Below, one piece after another: positions 38,945 through 51,149 of a stretch of 64,000 bases of DNA. Both the position numbers and the translations under genes were made by a program. Below the pieces are notes generated by a model, which made no database searches, was not told the origin of the DNA, and was given only the letters and a program-made list of their open reading frames with translations. This DNA comes from Parvibaculum sedimenti (lineage in GTDB: Bacteria > Pseudomonadota > Alphaproteobacteria > Parvibaculales > Parvibaculaceae): assembly GCF_009184905.1 (NCBI RefSeq), contig NZ_WESC01000008.1:62001-126000 (forward strand), read 5' to 3'. Position 1 is the first letter of the stretch. Every line of letters starts with the position of its first letter.

Positions 38945-39805
38945 ATGAACGCGGCGGCATCGGTCGAGGAGTTCGCGCCGGCAAAGGTCAATCTTTCGCT
39001 GAAGGTTCTCGGGCGCCGCAGCGACGGCTATCACCAACTCGAAAGCCTTGTCGTCTTCGCGCGCGCAGGCGACCGCTTGACGGCACACGCCGCCGCCGAT
39101 CTCTCTCTGGATATCTCGGGCGCCTTCGGCGCCATGCTCGCAGGCGAGGGCGACAATCTCGTTCTTCGCGCGGGCCGCCTTCTCGCAAGCGAGCTTGGGC
39201 GCGAGGCGGGTGCGCATCTCCTGCTGGAGAAAAATCTTCCCGTCGCTTCCGGCATCGGCGGTGGTTCAGCCGACGCGGCGGCGACGCTACGTGCGCTGAA
39301 ACGCCTCTGGGACGCGGATGTAAGCGAGGAACAGCTTGCCGCGCTCGCGCTTTCGCTGGGCGCGGATGTGCCTGTCTGTCTCGATGCGCGGCCAGCCTTC
39401 ATGCACGGGCGGGGTGAGCAGATCGCGCGGCTCGAAGCCTTGCCGCATTTCGCGCTGCTTCTCGTCAATCCGGGGGTGGAAGTTTCGACGGCTTGCGTGT
39501 TCAAGACGCTTGCTGCGCCGATCGTCGCTGAACTCCCCACAGCTTCGGAAGCGCCGCGCTTCTCAACGCTCGATGCGCTGATCGGATGGCTGGAGGCAAA
39601 TGGCAACGACCTCGAAGGTCCGGCGCGGGAGATTGCGCCCGTCATCGGTGAAGTCATCGCCGCAATTGGCGCGACCAGGGGCTGCCGTCTCGCCCGCATG
39701 TCGGGATCGGGCGCGACGTGCTTCGGGATTTATGCAAGCGAGGACGAGGCGCGGGGTGCGGCGGATGCGATCGCGCGGCCCGGCTGGTGGTTGGCGGCTG
39801 CCTGA
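38945..39805 (+). CDS. ispE: 4-diphosphocytidyl-2-C-methyl-D-erythritol kinase
   Basis: The 286-residue GHMP kinase phosphorylates CDP-ME in the MEP pathway. Signatures are FAPAKVNLSLKVLGRRSDGYHQLESL, the ATP loop PVASGIGGGSADAAATLRAL, LGADVPVCL and the C-terminal RMSGSGATCFGIY. The ATG at 38945 begins four bases after the TPR gene stop. With ispH elsewhere in the window, it shows the non-mevalonate pathway. Confidence 0.95.
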   Translation: MNAAASVEEFAPAKVNLSLKVLGRRSDGYHQLESLVVFARAGDRLTAHAAADLSLDISGAFGAMLAGEGDNLVLRAGRLLASELGREAGAHLLLEKNLPVASGIGGGSADAAATLRALKRLWDADVSEEQLAALALSLGADVPVCLDARPAFMHGRGEQIARLEALPHFALLLVNPGVEVSTACVFKTLAAPIVAELPTASEAPRFSTLDALIGWLEANGNDLEGPAREIAPVIGEVIAAIGATRGCRLARMSGSGATCFGIYASEDEARGAADAIARPGWWLAAA

Positions 39806-39816
39806 GCCTTGCCGCT

Positions 39817-39852
39817 ACTCCGGAACCAGCCCGGAGTGACAGGACTTTTTTG
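39817..39852 (+). terminator. Short hairpin with T-run between ispE and the polyprenyl synthase
   Basis: ACTCCGG (39817-39823) pairs with CCGGAGT (39831-39837); a run of six T's begins eight bases later. It lies between convergent genes. The sequence (GTCACTCCGG on the minus strand) could also be a lone REP-type relic, so the terminator call is moderate. Confidence 0.45.
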
Positions 39853-39855
39853 AGC

Positions 39856-40875
39856 TCAATAAGTCCGGCTGATGCAGAAATCGACCAGATCGAGCAGCGC
39901 CGTGGAGTAGGCGTTCTCAGGGAAGATCGCCAGCGCGTCCTTGGCGATGGCGCCATAGTGGCGGGCGCGGGCGATGGTGTCTTCGATCGTCCCATGCTTT
40001 GCCATGAGGCCCTGCGCATGTTCGAGGTCGCCCTCGCGCTGGTCGCCCTCGCGCAGTGTGCGCTCCCAGAAAGCGCGCTCTTCCTTGCCGCCGCGCCGGA
40101 AGGCGAGGACGACGGGGAGGGTGATCTTGCGCTCGCGGAAATCGTCGCCGACATTCTTGCCGAGCGAGGCGGCGCGGCCGCCATAGTCGAGCGCGTCGTC
40201 GATAAGCTGGAAGGCGATGCCGAGATTGCGGCCGTAGGATTCAAGCGCGGCGGTCTCGCCGGTGCTCCGTGCCGCGACCACAGCGCCGATCTCGGCGGCG
40301 GCGGCAAAAAGCGCCGCCGTCTTCGCGGCGATGACGCGCATATAGGCGTCTTCGGTGGTGCCGGTATCCTTGGCGGCGGCGAGCTGCATCACCTCGCCCT
40401 CGGCGATGACCGAGGCGGCATTGGCAATGATTTCGAGCGCGCGCAGGCTTTTCGTTTCGACCATCAGGCGGAAGGCACGGCCGAGCAGGAAGTCGCCCAC
40501 CAGCACGCTTGCCTGATTGCCCCAGAGCATGCGCGCGGTCTTCTTGCCGCGGCGCAGATCGCTCTCGTCCACGACGTCGTCATGGAGGAGCGTGGCCGTG
40601 TGCAGAAACTCGACGCTGGCCGCGAGCTTGATGTGGTCCGAGCCCTGATAGCCGCAGAGCCGCGAGGCCGCGATAGTCAGCATCGGCCGGAGCCGTTTGC
40701 CGCCCGAATTGATGAGATGGCTGGCGAGTTCGGGAATCATGGGAACGTCGGAAGCCATCCGATCACGGATGAATTCGTTTACGTCTTCCATGTCCTCACG
40801 CACGAGGGCCTGCAACTGCGCTACGGCGTTCTGGCTCCGTACGCGTTCGTCCTCGAGGGGGACAACGACGCCCAA
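39856..40875 (-). CDS. Polyprenyl diphosphate synthase (octa/decaprenyl type)
   Basis: The 339-residue trans-prenyltransferase makes the side chain of ubiquinone. It has FARM-type HTATLLHDDVVDESDLRRG and SARM-type FQLIDDALDYGG aspartate motifs, with GKRLRPMLTIAASRL near the N-terminus. Chain length (8-10 units) cannot be fixed by eye. The start codon is probably TTG at 40875, preceded by AGGAG six bases upstream; no in-frame ATG near the conserved N-terminus is available. Confidence 0.93.
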   Translation of the reverse strand: MGVVVPLEDERVRSQNAVAQLQALVREDMEDVNEFIRDRMASDVPMIPELASHLINSGGKRLRPMLTIAASRLCGYQGSDHIKLAASVEFLHTATLLHDDVVDESDLRRGKKTARMLWGNQASVLVGDFLLGRAFRLMVETKSLRALEIIANAASVIAEGEVMQLAAAKDTGTTEDAYMRVIAAKTAALFAAAAEIGAVVAARSTGETAALESYGRNLGIAFQLIDDALDYGGRAASLGKNVGDDFRERKITLPVVLAFRRGGKEERAFWERTLREGDQREGDLEHAQGLMAKHGTIEDTIARARHYGAIAKDALAIFPENAYSTALLDLVDFCISRTY

Positions 40876-41026
40876 TTTTTACTCCTGAGAAATGCCGTCC
40901 GGGAAAATACACTCCCGAACTGTGTTAGCCTATTTGGCAGCATAAGAGGGCCTTACTCTTGCGGCAAGTGTGGCGGCTATGCCGCTCCCTGCCCAGGATC
41001 ATGCGGTAAACGGGGCATCCGGCGAT

Positions 41027-41236
41027 ATGGAAGAGCTGATTCGGACCAACGATATCGTCCTCATCTCCTATCTGGAGCACTGCCTGCGCGAGGCGGGCAT
41101 CGAACCCCTCATCCTCGATGCCCATACGAGCATTGTGGAGGGCTCGCTCGGCGTTCTGCCGCGGCGTATCATGGTCGCGCCTGAGGATATCGCGACGGCG
41201 AGGCGCATCGTTAAGGATGCCGGCGAGGGTGTATGA
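41027..41236 (+). CDS. DUF2007 domain protein
   Basis: The 69-residue protein MEELIRTNDIVLISYLEHCLREAGIEPLILDAHTS is a standard DUF2007 (signal-transducer-like small domain). Function unknown. It is divergent from the polyprenyl synthase and 40 bases before a methyltransferase gene, the usual alphaproteobacterial order. The ATG at 41027 gives the family start; an in-frame ATG at 40970 would add 19 unrelated residues. Confidence 0.88.
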   Translation: MEELIRTNDIVLISYLEHCLREAGIEPLILDAHTSIVEGSLGVLPRRIMVAPEDIATARRIVKDAGEGV

Positions 41237-41276
41237 GCGCCGGTGAACGGATCTGTGGCATGAACGGGCGAGCAAC

Positions 41277-42098
41277 ATGAGCGGATTTCCGGAAGAGACG
41301 GCGGAGAAAGTGCCTGCGGCAAAGGCTTCTTTTGAGGGCGCCTTTACGGATGACGGTTTTCTCGGCGGGCGTTTGCAACTGCTTCAGCCGGCGAAGGGCT
41401 ACCGCGCCGGGATCGACGCGGTGCTGCTCGCAGCCTCCGTTCCGGCGCGTCATGGCGAGCGCGCGCTTGAGGCGGGCTCGGGCGTCGGCGTCGCCTCGCT
41501 CTGCCTCGCCGCGCGTGTCCCAGATCTCGCGATTGCCGGGCTCGAATTGCAGCCGGGCCTCGTGCGCGTGGCGCAGGAGAATGCGCGGCGTAACGAATGC
41601 CAGACCAGAGTCTCGTTCCATGAGGGCGACGTCGGCGCGTCGGTGCGCGATCTTGCCGCATTGGGACTGGCGCCACAGAGCTGGCACCACGTTTTTATGA
41701 ACCCACCCTTTCACGATGCGGCCGCCTCGACCCTGCCGCCCGATGCAGGCAAGGCGCAGGCGCATATGACGCTTGGCTCCGACCTTGCCGACTGGGTGCG
41801 CTTTGCCTGCGTCATGGCGCGGCCCAAGGGCACGGTGAGCATCGTCCATCGCGCCGATGCACTCTCCCAGATACTGGTCGCACTGGAGGGCCATGTCGGC
41901 GGTATCGAGGTTTTCCCGCTCTGGCCGGCGGCGGGCAAGCCCGCGTCGCGCGTTATCGTACGGGGCATTCGCGGCTCCCGCGCGCCGCTCACCCTGCGGC
42001 CGGGCCTCGTGCTTCACGGGCGCGACGGACGCTTTACCGAACGCGCCGAAAACATTCTGCGCCACGGCGCTCCGCTTCTTCTCGATCAACCTGTCTGA
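41277..42098 (+). CDS. SAM-dependent methyltransferase (TrmN6/COG4123-like)
   Basis: The 273-residue protein is a Rossmann-fold N6-adenine-type methyltransferase: LLQPAKGYRAGIDAVLLAASV, ALEAGSGVGVASLCLAARV (SAM loop), and the NPPF catalytic tetrapeptide in VFMNPPFHDAAA. Relatives (E. coli TrmN6/YfiC) methylate A37 of tRNA-Val; the exact target is inferred. It is eight bases upstream of the S49 peptidase gene, with DUF2007 before it. Confidence 0.9.
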   Translation: MSGFPEETAEKVPAAKASFEGAFTDDGFLGGRLQLLQPAKGYRAGIDAVLLAASVPARHGERALEAGSGVGVASLCLAARVPDLAIAGLELQPGLVRVAQENARRNECQTRVSFHEGDVGASVRDLAALGLAPQSWHHVFMNPPFHDAAASTLPPDAGKAQAHMTLGSDLADWVRFACVMARPKGTVSIVHRADALSQILVALEGHVGGIEVFPLWPAAGKPASRVIVRGIRGSRAPLTLRPGLVLHGRDGRFTERAENILRHGAPLLLDQPV

Positions 42099-42106
42099 AA
42101 GCCTCG

Positions 42107-43006
42107 ATGAAAAAACTGATCGCGTCTCTGCTGCCCACTGCCTTGCGTAAGCGTATCGACCCCGAATGGAGTCCGCGCGTCACCGTTGCCGTGGTCCGGT
42201 TGAGCGGACCCATCGGCATGGCGATGCCGCTGCGCGGCGGTATCGACTTCGCCTCCGCCGTGGGGCCCATCGAAGGGGCTTTCGAGACACGGGGCGCGAA
42301 GGCGGTGGCGCTGGTCATCAATTCGCCGGGCGGTTCACCCGTGCAATCGTCGCTGATCTACAAGCGCATCCGTGCGCTGGCGAAGGAGAAGGAGCTTCCC
42401 GTCTATGCCTTCGCCGAAGACGTGGCAGCATCCGGCGGCTACATGCTTGCCTGCGCGGCGGACGAGATTTACGCTGATGAAAGCTCGATCATCGGCTCGA
42501 TCGGCGTCGTTTCTTCGGGCTTCGGCTTCACCGGCCTCATCGAAAAGCTCGGTGTCGAGCGCCGTGTGCATACGGCTGGCGAGAGCAAGGCGATGCTCGA
42601 TCCTTTCAAGCCGGAAAACCCGGAAGATGTTGCCCGTCTGGAGGCCCTGCAGCAGGAGGTGCATGAGAATTTCAAGGCGCTGGTCCGCAAAGCCCGCGGC
42701 GGCCGCCTCGTCGATCCGACGGAAGGCCTTTTCACCGGCGAGTTCTGGGCGGGGCAGGCGGCGCTTGACCGGGGATTGATCGACGGATTGGGCGATATCA
42801 GGAGTGTAATGAGGGCGAAGTACGGCGAGAATGTCCGGCTGAAGGTGGTAGGCGGGCGAAAACCCTTCTGGCGACGTGGCTTTGGTCTCTCGGGCCGCGC
42901 CGGCGGGGCCGGGCTCTCCGAACCGGTTGGACTCGGCGTCGGTTTGGCGCAAGGATTTCTGGCCGCGATCGAAGCCCGTTCCCTTTGGCGGCGTTTTGGA
43001 CTTTAA
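42107..43006 (+). CDS. S49-family serine peptidase (SohB/SppA-like)
   Basis: The 299-residue protein has the S49 core: VTVAVVRLSGPIG, the VINSPGGSPVQSSLI loop, the nucleophile Ser in AEDVAASGGYMLACAADEIYAD and the Lys base in HTAGESKAMLDPF. There is no long N-terminal transmembrane anchor, unlike SppA. It probably degrades signal-peptide or membrane-associated peptide fragments. It sits eight bases after the methyltransferase gene. Confidence 0.93.
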   Translation: MKKLIASLLPTALRKRIDPEWSPRVTVAVVRLSGPIGMAMPLRGGIDFASAVGPIEGAFETRGAKAVALVINSPGGSPVQSSLIYKRIRALAKEKELPVYAFAEDVAASGGYMLACAADEIYADESSIIGSIGVVSSGFGFTGLIEKLGVERRVHTAGESKAMLDPFKPENPEDVARLEALQQEVHENFKALVRKARGGRLVDPTEGLFTGEFWAGQAALDRGLIDGLGDIRSVMRAKYGENVRLKVVGGRKPFWRRGFGLSGRAGGAGLSEPVGLGVGLAQGFLAAIEARSLWRRFGL

Positions 43007-43054
43007 TGCGACACAGGGCTCGCAGTTGAGCGGCCCGGAATGAGGACGAAGGCG

Positions 43055-43252
43055 ATGAGCAAGCTCGTCTTTGCCGCCGTGTTCATGGCGGCCTGCTACA
43101 CGGCCTACAGGTCGATACTCCGCGCCGCCGAGCGTCAGCGCGAGGCGATGGTGAAAGCGCGCGCCCGCACTGGCGAGCCGCGCGATCTCGGTACACTGCG
43201 TGAGGTCGAAGACGGGCTCTACGTACCGGACAGCTTTAACGGCCGCCGCTGA
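43055..43252 (+). CDS. Small hypothetical membrane protein
   Basis: The 65-residue protein MSKLVFAAVFMAACYTAYRSIL has one hydrophobic N-terminal helix and then a basic, polar tail (AERQREAMVKARARTGEPRDL). Function unknown. The ATG at 43055 follows an AGGACGAAGG stretch; an in-frame ATG at 43040 lies before it. It follows the S49 gene by 48 bp and ends 15 bases before the convergent HerA-like gene. Confidence 0.7.
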   Translation: MSKLVFAAVFMAACYTAYRSILRAAERQREAMVKARARTGEPRDLGTLREVEDGLYVPDSFNGRR

Positions 43253-43267
43253 ACCCCGAGCGGGCCT

Positions 43268-44791
43268 TCAGCGCTTTGTCATGCTGCCCAGAATGGAGCG
43301 GAAGATCGCCCGGCCGATCTGCGTTCCGATGGAGCGTGCGGCGGACGAAGCCACATTCGTTATCACACGTTCAGTCGTAGAAGCGGTCCGCCGCGGCTCG
43401 CGCGCAGGCGCACGGGTCGGTGTGCGTGGTTCCGCGGGCTCATTGTCCCAGGGGCCGCTTCTCGGCACTGAGGTCGAGGACGCAGCGCCGCCCTTTTCGG
43501 GCGCCCCGTCGCGTTCAGCGCGCTCTTGCAGCATCTCATAGGCCGACTCGCGGTCGATCGGGTGGTCGTAGCGCCCGCGCATCGGGCTCGCGGCGATGAT
43601 CGCCTGGCGCTCGGCATCGGTCGCCGGGCCGACGCGGCCTGAGGGCGGCGCGATCAGCGTCCGCTCGACCATGCCGGGGGCACCCTTGGCGTCGAGCGTC
43701 GAGACCAGCGCCTCGCCGACGCCGAGGGACATGATCGCCTCCTCCGTGCTGAAGGCCGGGTTCTGGCGGAAGGTTTCGGCCGCCGCGCGCACGGCTTTCT
43801 GATCGCGCGGCGTGAAGGCGCGCAGCGCATGCTGGATGCGGTTGCCAAGTTGGGCGAGCACTTGATCGGGCACGTCGAGCGGGTTCTGCGTCACGAAATA
43901 AACGCCGACGCCCTTGGAACGGATGAGCCGCACCACGCGCTCCACGGAATCGATGAGCGCCTTGGGCGCATCGTCGAAAAGGAGATGCGCTTCGTCGAAG
44001 AAGAAGACGAGCTTCGGCTTGTCGAGATCGCCCACTTCCGGCAACTCCTCGAAAAGTTCCGACAGGAGCCAGAGAAGGAAGGTCGAATAAAGGCGCGGAT
44101 TGTCCATCAGCTTCGTCGCCGACAGGATGTTGACGATGCCGCGCCCCTCGCGGTCGGTCCGCATCAGCTCCGCGATTTCGAGGGCAGGCTCGCCGAAGAA
44201 CTCACCGCCACGCTGATTTTCCAGCACCAGCAATTGCCGCTGGATGGCGCCGACCGATTGCTTTGAGACATTGCCATATTGGGCGCTGAGCGATGCCGCG
44301 TTCTCGGCCACATATGTCAGCATCGCCCGCAGGTCCTTCAGGTCGAGGAGCAGCAGGCCCTGTTCGTCGGCAAGGCGGAAGGCGATGTTGAGCACACCTT
44401 CCTGTGTGTCGTTGAGGTCGAGCAGGCGGGCGAGCAGCAGCGGGCCCATTTCCGAGATGGTGGCGCGGACGGGGTGGCCCTCTTCGCCGAAAACGTCCCA
44501 GAAGATCGTCGGGAAGCGGTCCGGCACATATTCGACGCCGATTTCCTTCGCCCGCTTCACGAAGGGCGGTTTGCCGTCGCCCGGCTGGCTGAGGCCCGAA
44601 AGATCACCCTTGATGTCGGCGGCAAAGACTGGCACGCCTGCATTGGAGAAACCCTCGGCCAGCACCTGCAGGGTGACCGTCTTGCCGGTGCCTGTCGCGC
44701 CGGTGACGAGGCCGTGGCGGTTGGCGCGGGCGAGAAGCAGGACTTCCGGTTTGGTGCCGCTCTTGCCGATCAGAATATCCGCCACGCGCAT
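43268..44791 (-). CDS. HerA-like ATPase, DUF853 family
   Basis: The protein (507 residues from [10 protein letters not shown]) is a P-loop ATPase of the DUF853/YjgR group: [25 protein letters not shown] (Walker A), [42 protein letters not shown] (Walker B and arginine-rich helix). HerA proteins translocate DNA, often with NurA; no NurA gene is next to it. About 100 residues at the C-terminus are a low-complexity Pro/Arg/Thr tail and a terminal segment ([16 protein letters not shown]). An ATG at 44830 would add 13 residues; the shorter start matches the family better, though GGGAGG lies close to its ATG. Confidence 0.9.
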   Translation of the reverse strand: MRVADILIGKSGTKPEVLLLARANRHGLVTGATGTGKTVTLQVLAEGFSNAGVPVFAADIKGDLSGLSQPGDGKPPFVKRAKEIGVEYVPDRFPTIFWDVFGEEGHPVRATISEMGPLLLARLLDLNDTQEGVLNIAFRLADEQGLLLLDLKDLRAMLTYVAENAASLSAQYGNVSKQSVGAIQRQLLVLENQRGGEFFGEPALEIAELMRTDREGRGIVNILSATKLMDNPRLYSTFLLWLLSELFEELPEVGDLDKPKLVFFFDEAHLLFDDAPKALIDSVERVVRLIRSKGVGVYFVTQNPLDVPDQVLAQLGNRIQHALRAFTPRDQKAVRAAAETFRQNPAFSTEEAIMSLGVGEALVSTLDAKGAPGMVERTLIAPPSGRVGPATDAERQAIIAASPMRGRYDHPIDRESAYEMLQERAERDGAPEKGGAASSTSVPRSGPWDNEPAEPRTPTRAPAREPRRTASTTERVITNVASSAARSIGTQIGRAIFRSILGSMTKR

Positions 44792-44897
44792 GTCCTCCCG
44801 ACGACCGTCAGGGCCTCGAACAAGCCCCATTCCGCGCGACTATAGGGGGTGCCGGGGCCCCGCGTCACGCTGGGGAAGGGCAAAGAGGGCGGCTTGC

Positions 44898-44926
44898 TTG
44901 ACCCTTATAGGCCCATGCCGCTAATT
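44898..44926 (+). promoter_or_regulatory. Predicted promoter for glyQS
   Basis: TTGACC (44898-44903) and CTAATT (44921-44926) are 17 bases apart, 72 bases upstream of the glyQ ATG. The -10 is weak. Confidence 0.35.
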
Positions 44927-44997
44927 TGCGCCCGCCTAGCGGTACTCTGCCGCCGGTCACACCGGGCTCGAACCGGAAGCTGAATACACGGGCGACC

Positions 44998-45885
44998 ATG
45001 ACCGCGAAGCGCGACCACTCCTTTCAGTCCCTGATCCTGACGCTCCAGCAATATTGGGCGCGGCAGGGTTGCGTGATTCTCCAGCCTTACGACATGTCGA
45101 TGGGCGCGGGCACCTTCCATCCGGCGACGACGCTCCGCGCGCTCGGGCCGAAGCACTGGAAGGCGGCCTATGTGCAGCCCTCGCGCCGCCCGACCGACGG
45201 GCGCTATGGCGAGAACCCGAACCGCTTCCAGCATTATTACCAGTTCCAGGTGATCCTGAAGCCGAGCCCGGACAATCTGCAGGAGCTTTACCTGCAGAGC
45301 CTCTACGAGCTTGGCATCGACCCGAAGAACCACGACATCCGCTTCGTCGAGGACGATTGGGAGAGCCCGACGCTCGGCGCATGGGGCCTTGGCTGGGAAG
45401 TCTGGTGTGACGGCATGGAAGTCTCGCAGTTCACTTACTTTCAGCAGGTGGGCGGCTTCGACTGCCATCCGGTTGCAGGCGAGCTGACCTACGGCCTCGA
45501 ACGCCTCGCCATGTATATTCAAGGCGTCGATAACGGCTACGACCTCGACTTCAACGGCGCGCAAGGCGCGGACCGCGTGACCTATGGCGATGTCTTCCAT
45601 CAGGCCGAGAAGGAATTTTCCGCACATAATTTCGAATATGCGGACACCGAGATGCTGAAGCGGCATTTTGTTGATGCGGAGAAGGAATGCGCTTCGCTGC
45701 TCGACAAGGGCCTCGCGCTGCCTGCCTATGACCAGTGCATCAAGGCGAGCCACAATTTCAATCTGCTCGATGCGCGCGGCGTGATCTCGGTCACGGAACG
45801 TCAGGCCTATATCGGCCGCGTGCGCGCGCTCGCCAAGGGCTGCGCCGAAGCCTGGCTGAAGACGCCGGCAGGGGGCGCCGAATAA
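44998..45885 (+). CDS. glyQ: Glycyl-tRNA synthetase alpha chain
   Basis: The 295-residue catalytic subunit of the bacterial tetrameric enzyme. Signatures include [74 protein letters not shown] and [22 protein letters not shown]. The ATG at 44998 was chosen over a frame starting at 44926. Its TAA overlaps the glyS ATG (TAATG). Confidence 0.97.
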   Translation: MTAKRDHSFQSLILTLQQYWARQGCVILQPYDMSMGAGTFHPATTLRALGPKHWKAAYVQPSRRPTDGRYGENPNRFQHYYQFQVILKPSPDNLQELYLQSLYELGIDPKNHDIRFVEDDWESPTLGAWGLGWEVWCDGMEVSQFTYFQQVGGFDCHPVAGELTYGLERLAMYIQGVDNGYDLDFNGAQGADRVTYGDVFHQAEKEFSAHNFEYADTEMLKRHFVDAEKECASLLDKGLALPAYDQCIKASHNFNLLDARGVISVTERQAYIGRVRALAKGCAEAWLKTPAGGAE

Positions 45886-48056
45886 TGAGCGAGTTGCTTC
45901 TCGAAATTTTCTCGGAAGAAATTCCGGCCCGCATGCAGAAGCGCGCGAGCGAAGATCTTCAGCGCCTTGTCACCGACGCGCTGAAGGACGCTGGCGTCGA
46001 TGCGGTGAAGGCGCAGGCCTTCGCGACGCCGCGCCGTCTTGCGCTCGTCATCGATGGGCTGCCGGAGAAAACGCCGGATGTGAAGGAAGAGCGCAAGGGG
46101 CCGCGAACGACGGCTCCCGATGTGTCTGTGCAAGGCTTCCTCACGTCGGTTGGCTTGTCCTCCATCGATCAGGCGACGGTGCAGGGGGACAAGAAGGGCG
46201 ACTTCTATGTCGCCATCACCGAGAAGCCGGGCCGCGCTACTGCCGATCTCATCGCCGAGATCGTGCCGGAAGTCGTGCGCGCCTTCCCCTGGCCGAAGTC
46301 GATGCGCTGGGGCACGGGCACGCTGCGCTGGGTGCGTCCGCTGCATTCCGTACTCTGCATTCTCGACGGCAAGGTCGTGCCTTTCGAGATCGACGGCATT
46401 CGCTCCGGCGACATGACGCGCGGCCATCGCTTCATGGGCGGAGGTTCTTTCGCCGTGTCCTCCTTCGCGGACTACAAGCAGAAGCTGCACGGGCATCATG
46501 TGATGCTTGACCCCGCCGCGCGCGCCGCCGCCATCCATGAAGGAGCGCTGCATCTCGCGCAGGATGCGGGTCTTCATCTGGTCGAGGACGACGCGCTTCT
46601 CGCGGAAGTCGCAGGCCTCGTCGAATGGCCGGTGCCGCTCATCGGCAAGATCGACGATCAGTTCATGTCCGTGCCGCAGGAAGTGCTGACCAGCACCATG
46701 CGTGCGAACCAGAAATATTTCGCGCTGACGGATGACGCGGGCAAGCTCGCGCCGCGCTTCATCGTCATCTCGAACCTCATTGCGCAGGATGGCGGCGAGG
46801 CCATCGTCAACGGCAATGAGCGCGTGCTGCGCGCCCGCTTCTCCGACGCCCGCTTCCTGTGGGAACAGGACAAGAAAGCGACGCTCGAAAGCCGCTTGCC
46901 GAAGCTCGAGGAAGTTGTCTTCCAGGCGAAGCTCGGCACGGTGCGCGAAAAGGCCGAACGCATCGCAAAGCTTGCGCGCGAACTGGCTGCCGTCATTCCG
47001 GGCGTCGATCCGGTGAAGGCGGAGATTGCGGGCCGTCTCGCCAAGGCAGATCTCACCTCCGGCATGGTCGGCGAGTTCCCTGAGCTGCAAGGCCTGATGG
47101 GCGGCTACTATGCCAAGGCTGACGGATTGGGCGACGAAATCGGCGACGCGATTGCCGAGCATTATTCGCCGGTCGGCCCCTCCGACGCCGTGCCCGCTTT
47201 GGCGCTCGGCAAGACCGTGTCGCTTGCCGACAAGATCGACACGCTGACGGGCTTCTGGTCCATCGACGAGAAGCCAACGGGATCGAAAGATCCGTTTGCT
47301 CTGCGTCGTGCAGCGCTGGGTGTGATCCGCATTCTTCTGGAAGGGAAGTTGCGCCTTCCTTTGATTGCAGCGTTTGCTTCAATTATCGAGGTGCGGAAGG
47401 CTACCGCCGCTGGCGCTCTGCGTGCCGCGTATACCGATATGACGGGTCGGACTGAAGGTGAAGTCGTAGATTTCATCGAGAAATCAAGTTCGATGACTGC
47501 AAAGGATGCCGTCATCTGCAAAGACCTCCTCTCCTTCTTCGCCGATCGCCTGAAGGTCTATCTTCGCGACCGCGGCGCGCGGCACGACCTCGTCGATGCG
47601 GTCTTCGCGCTGAACGAACTTGGCCAGCCGCAGGACGACCTCGTTCTCATCGTGAAGCGCGTCGAGGCGCTGTCCGACTTCCTTGGCACCGAGGACGGCA
47701 AGAATCTGCTCAGCGGTTACAAGCGCGCGGTGAACATCCTCAATATCGAGGAGAAGAAGGACAAGGCGACTTACGGCGGCGAGCCTGATCCGGCCCTGTT
47801 CAAGCTCGGCGAGGAGCGCGACCTCTTCGACCGCATCGAGGAGGCCCGCGCCGAGGCGACCCACGCCATCGGCCGCGAGGACTTCGCCGCCGCGATGACG
47901 GCGCTGGCCCGCCTGCGTGCGCCGGTCGACGCCTTCTTCGACAAGGTCACCGTGAATGCGGACGAGCCGCAAGTCCGTGCGAACCGGCTCTGCCTGCTTT
48001 CGCTTATCCGTGCAGCTTTGCATGAGGTTGCGGATTTTTCGAAGGTCGAGGGGTAG
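45885..48056 (+). CDS. glyS: Glycyl-tRNA synthetase beta chain
   Basis: The 723-residue subunit contains the anticodon-binding and HD-like regions: [67 protein letters not shown] and [22 protein letters not shown]-type segment near 47530-47590. Length is typical. A stretch around 47270-47530 uses more A/T-ending codons than its neighbours. It is coupled to glyQ by the one-base overlap. Confidence 0.97.
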   Translation: MSELLLEIFSEEIPARMQKRASEDLQRLVTDALKDAGVDAVKAQAFATPRRLALVIDGLPEKTPDVKEERKGPRTTAPDVSVQGFLTSVGLSSIDQATVQGDKKGDFYVAITEKPGRATADLIAEIVPEVVRAFPWPKSMRWGTGTLRWVRPLHSVLCILDGKVVPFEIDGIRSGDMTRGHRFMGGGSFAVSSFADYKQKLHGHHVMLDPAARAAAIHEGALHLAQDAGLHLVEDDALLAEVAGLVEWPVPLIGKIDDQFMSVPQEVLTSTMRANQKYFALTDDAGKLAPRFIVISNLIAQDGGEAIVNGNERVLRARFSDARFLWEQDKKATLESRLPKLEEVVFQAKLGTVREKAERIAKLARELAAVIPGVDPVKAEIAGRLAKADLTSGMVGEFPELQGLMGGYYAKADGLGDEIGDAIAEHYSPVGPSDAVPALALGKTVSLADKIDTLTGFWSIDEKPTGSKDPFALRRAALGVIRILLEGKLRLPLIAAFASIIEVRKATAAGALRAAYTDMTGRTEGEVVDFIEKSSSMTAKDAVICKDLLSFFADRLKVYLRDRGARHDLVDAVFALNELGQPQDDLVLIVKRVEALSDFLGTEDGKNLLSGYKRAVNILNIEEKKDKATYGGEPDPALFKLGEERDLFDRIEEARAEATHAIGREDFAAAMTALARLRAPVDAFFDKVTVNADEPQVRANRLCLLSLIRAALHEVADFSKVEG

Positions 48057-48081
48057 GCCCCTCGGCGCTCAACTGTGTCAC

Positions 48082-48191
48082 CGTCATGCCCCGCCCTCCT
48101 TTGATCTAAAGGCGGGCGGGGCATCCACGTCTTTTTCTGACGGCAGTTCAGCAGAAAGACGTGGATGGCCCGGTCAAGCCGGGCCATGACG
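48082..48191. repeat. REPIN-like inverted repeat pair B
   Basis: A 110-bp element with two inverted arms. The left arm has CGTCAT, a GC-rich hairpin (GCCCCGCC with GGCGGGCGGGGC) and ATCCACGTCTTT (48123-48134). The right arm has the complement AAAGACGTGGAT (48155-48166), a GGCCCGG/CCGGGCC hairpin and ATGACG. The inner 12-bp segments are perfect complements. It lies between glyS and ppdK and shares the arm plan with the element at 26183-26269. Confidence 0.85.
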
Positions 48192-48231
48192 AAAGTGGTA
48201 ATGTAGAAGGCCAACCAGAGGCGTAAGCGAT

Positions 48232-50919
<2,688 letters not shown>

Positions 50920-50981
50920 GGGGCGGCGGCCGCTGAAAGACCGATTTTCCGGGCATTTTAGCGATTTCGTTAACGATTTGA

Positions 50982-51004
50982 GGGGGCCGAAAGGCCCCCT
51001 TTTT
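50982..51004 (+). terminator. Rho-independent terminator after ppdK
   Basis: GGGGGCC (50982-50988) and GGCCCCC (50993-50999) form a 7-bp stem with a GAAA loop, followed directly by TTTTT. Confidence 0.92.
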
Positions 51005-51080
51005 CGTTGCCTCGGGAGGCGTGTCGGGGCGCCGCGCGAATGGGCCGATGGGCCGGAAAAACTTCCGCGCGGCTCTCGCT

Positions 51081-51149
51081 ATATATCAGTATACGGATAT
51101 ATATCTCGATTGTCGTTGTCGCCATATAATCCGTAAACGGAATATATGG
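51081..51149. promoter_or_regulatory. Two related AT-rich palindromes, operator-like
   Basis: Site 1 (51081-51102), ATATATCAGTA/TACGGATATAT, is a near-perfect 22-bp palindrome with one mismatch. Site 2 (51122-51149) pairs CCATATAATCCGT with ACGGAATATATGG across an AA centre, again with one mismatch. Both share an ATCCGT/ACGGAT core and their centres are 44 bp apart. Such pairs suit a dimeric DNA-binding protein, which is not identified. Confidence 0.5.
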
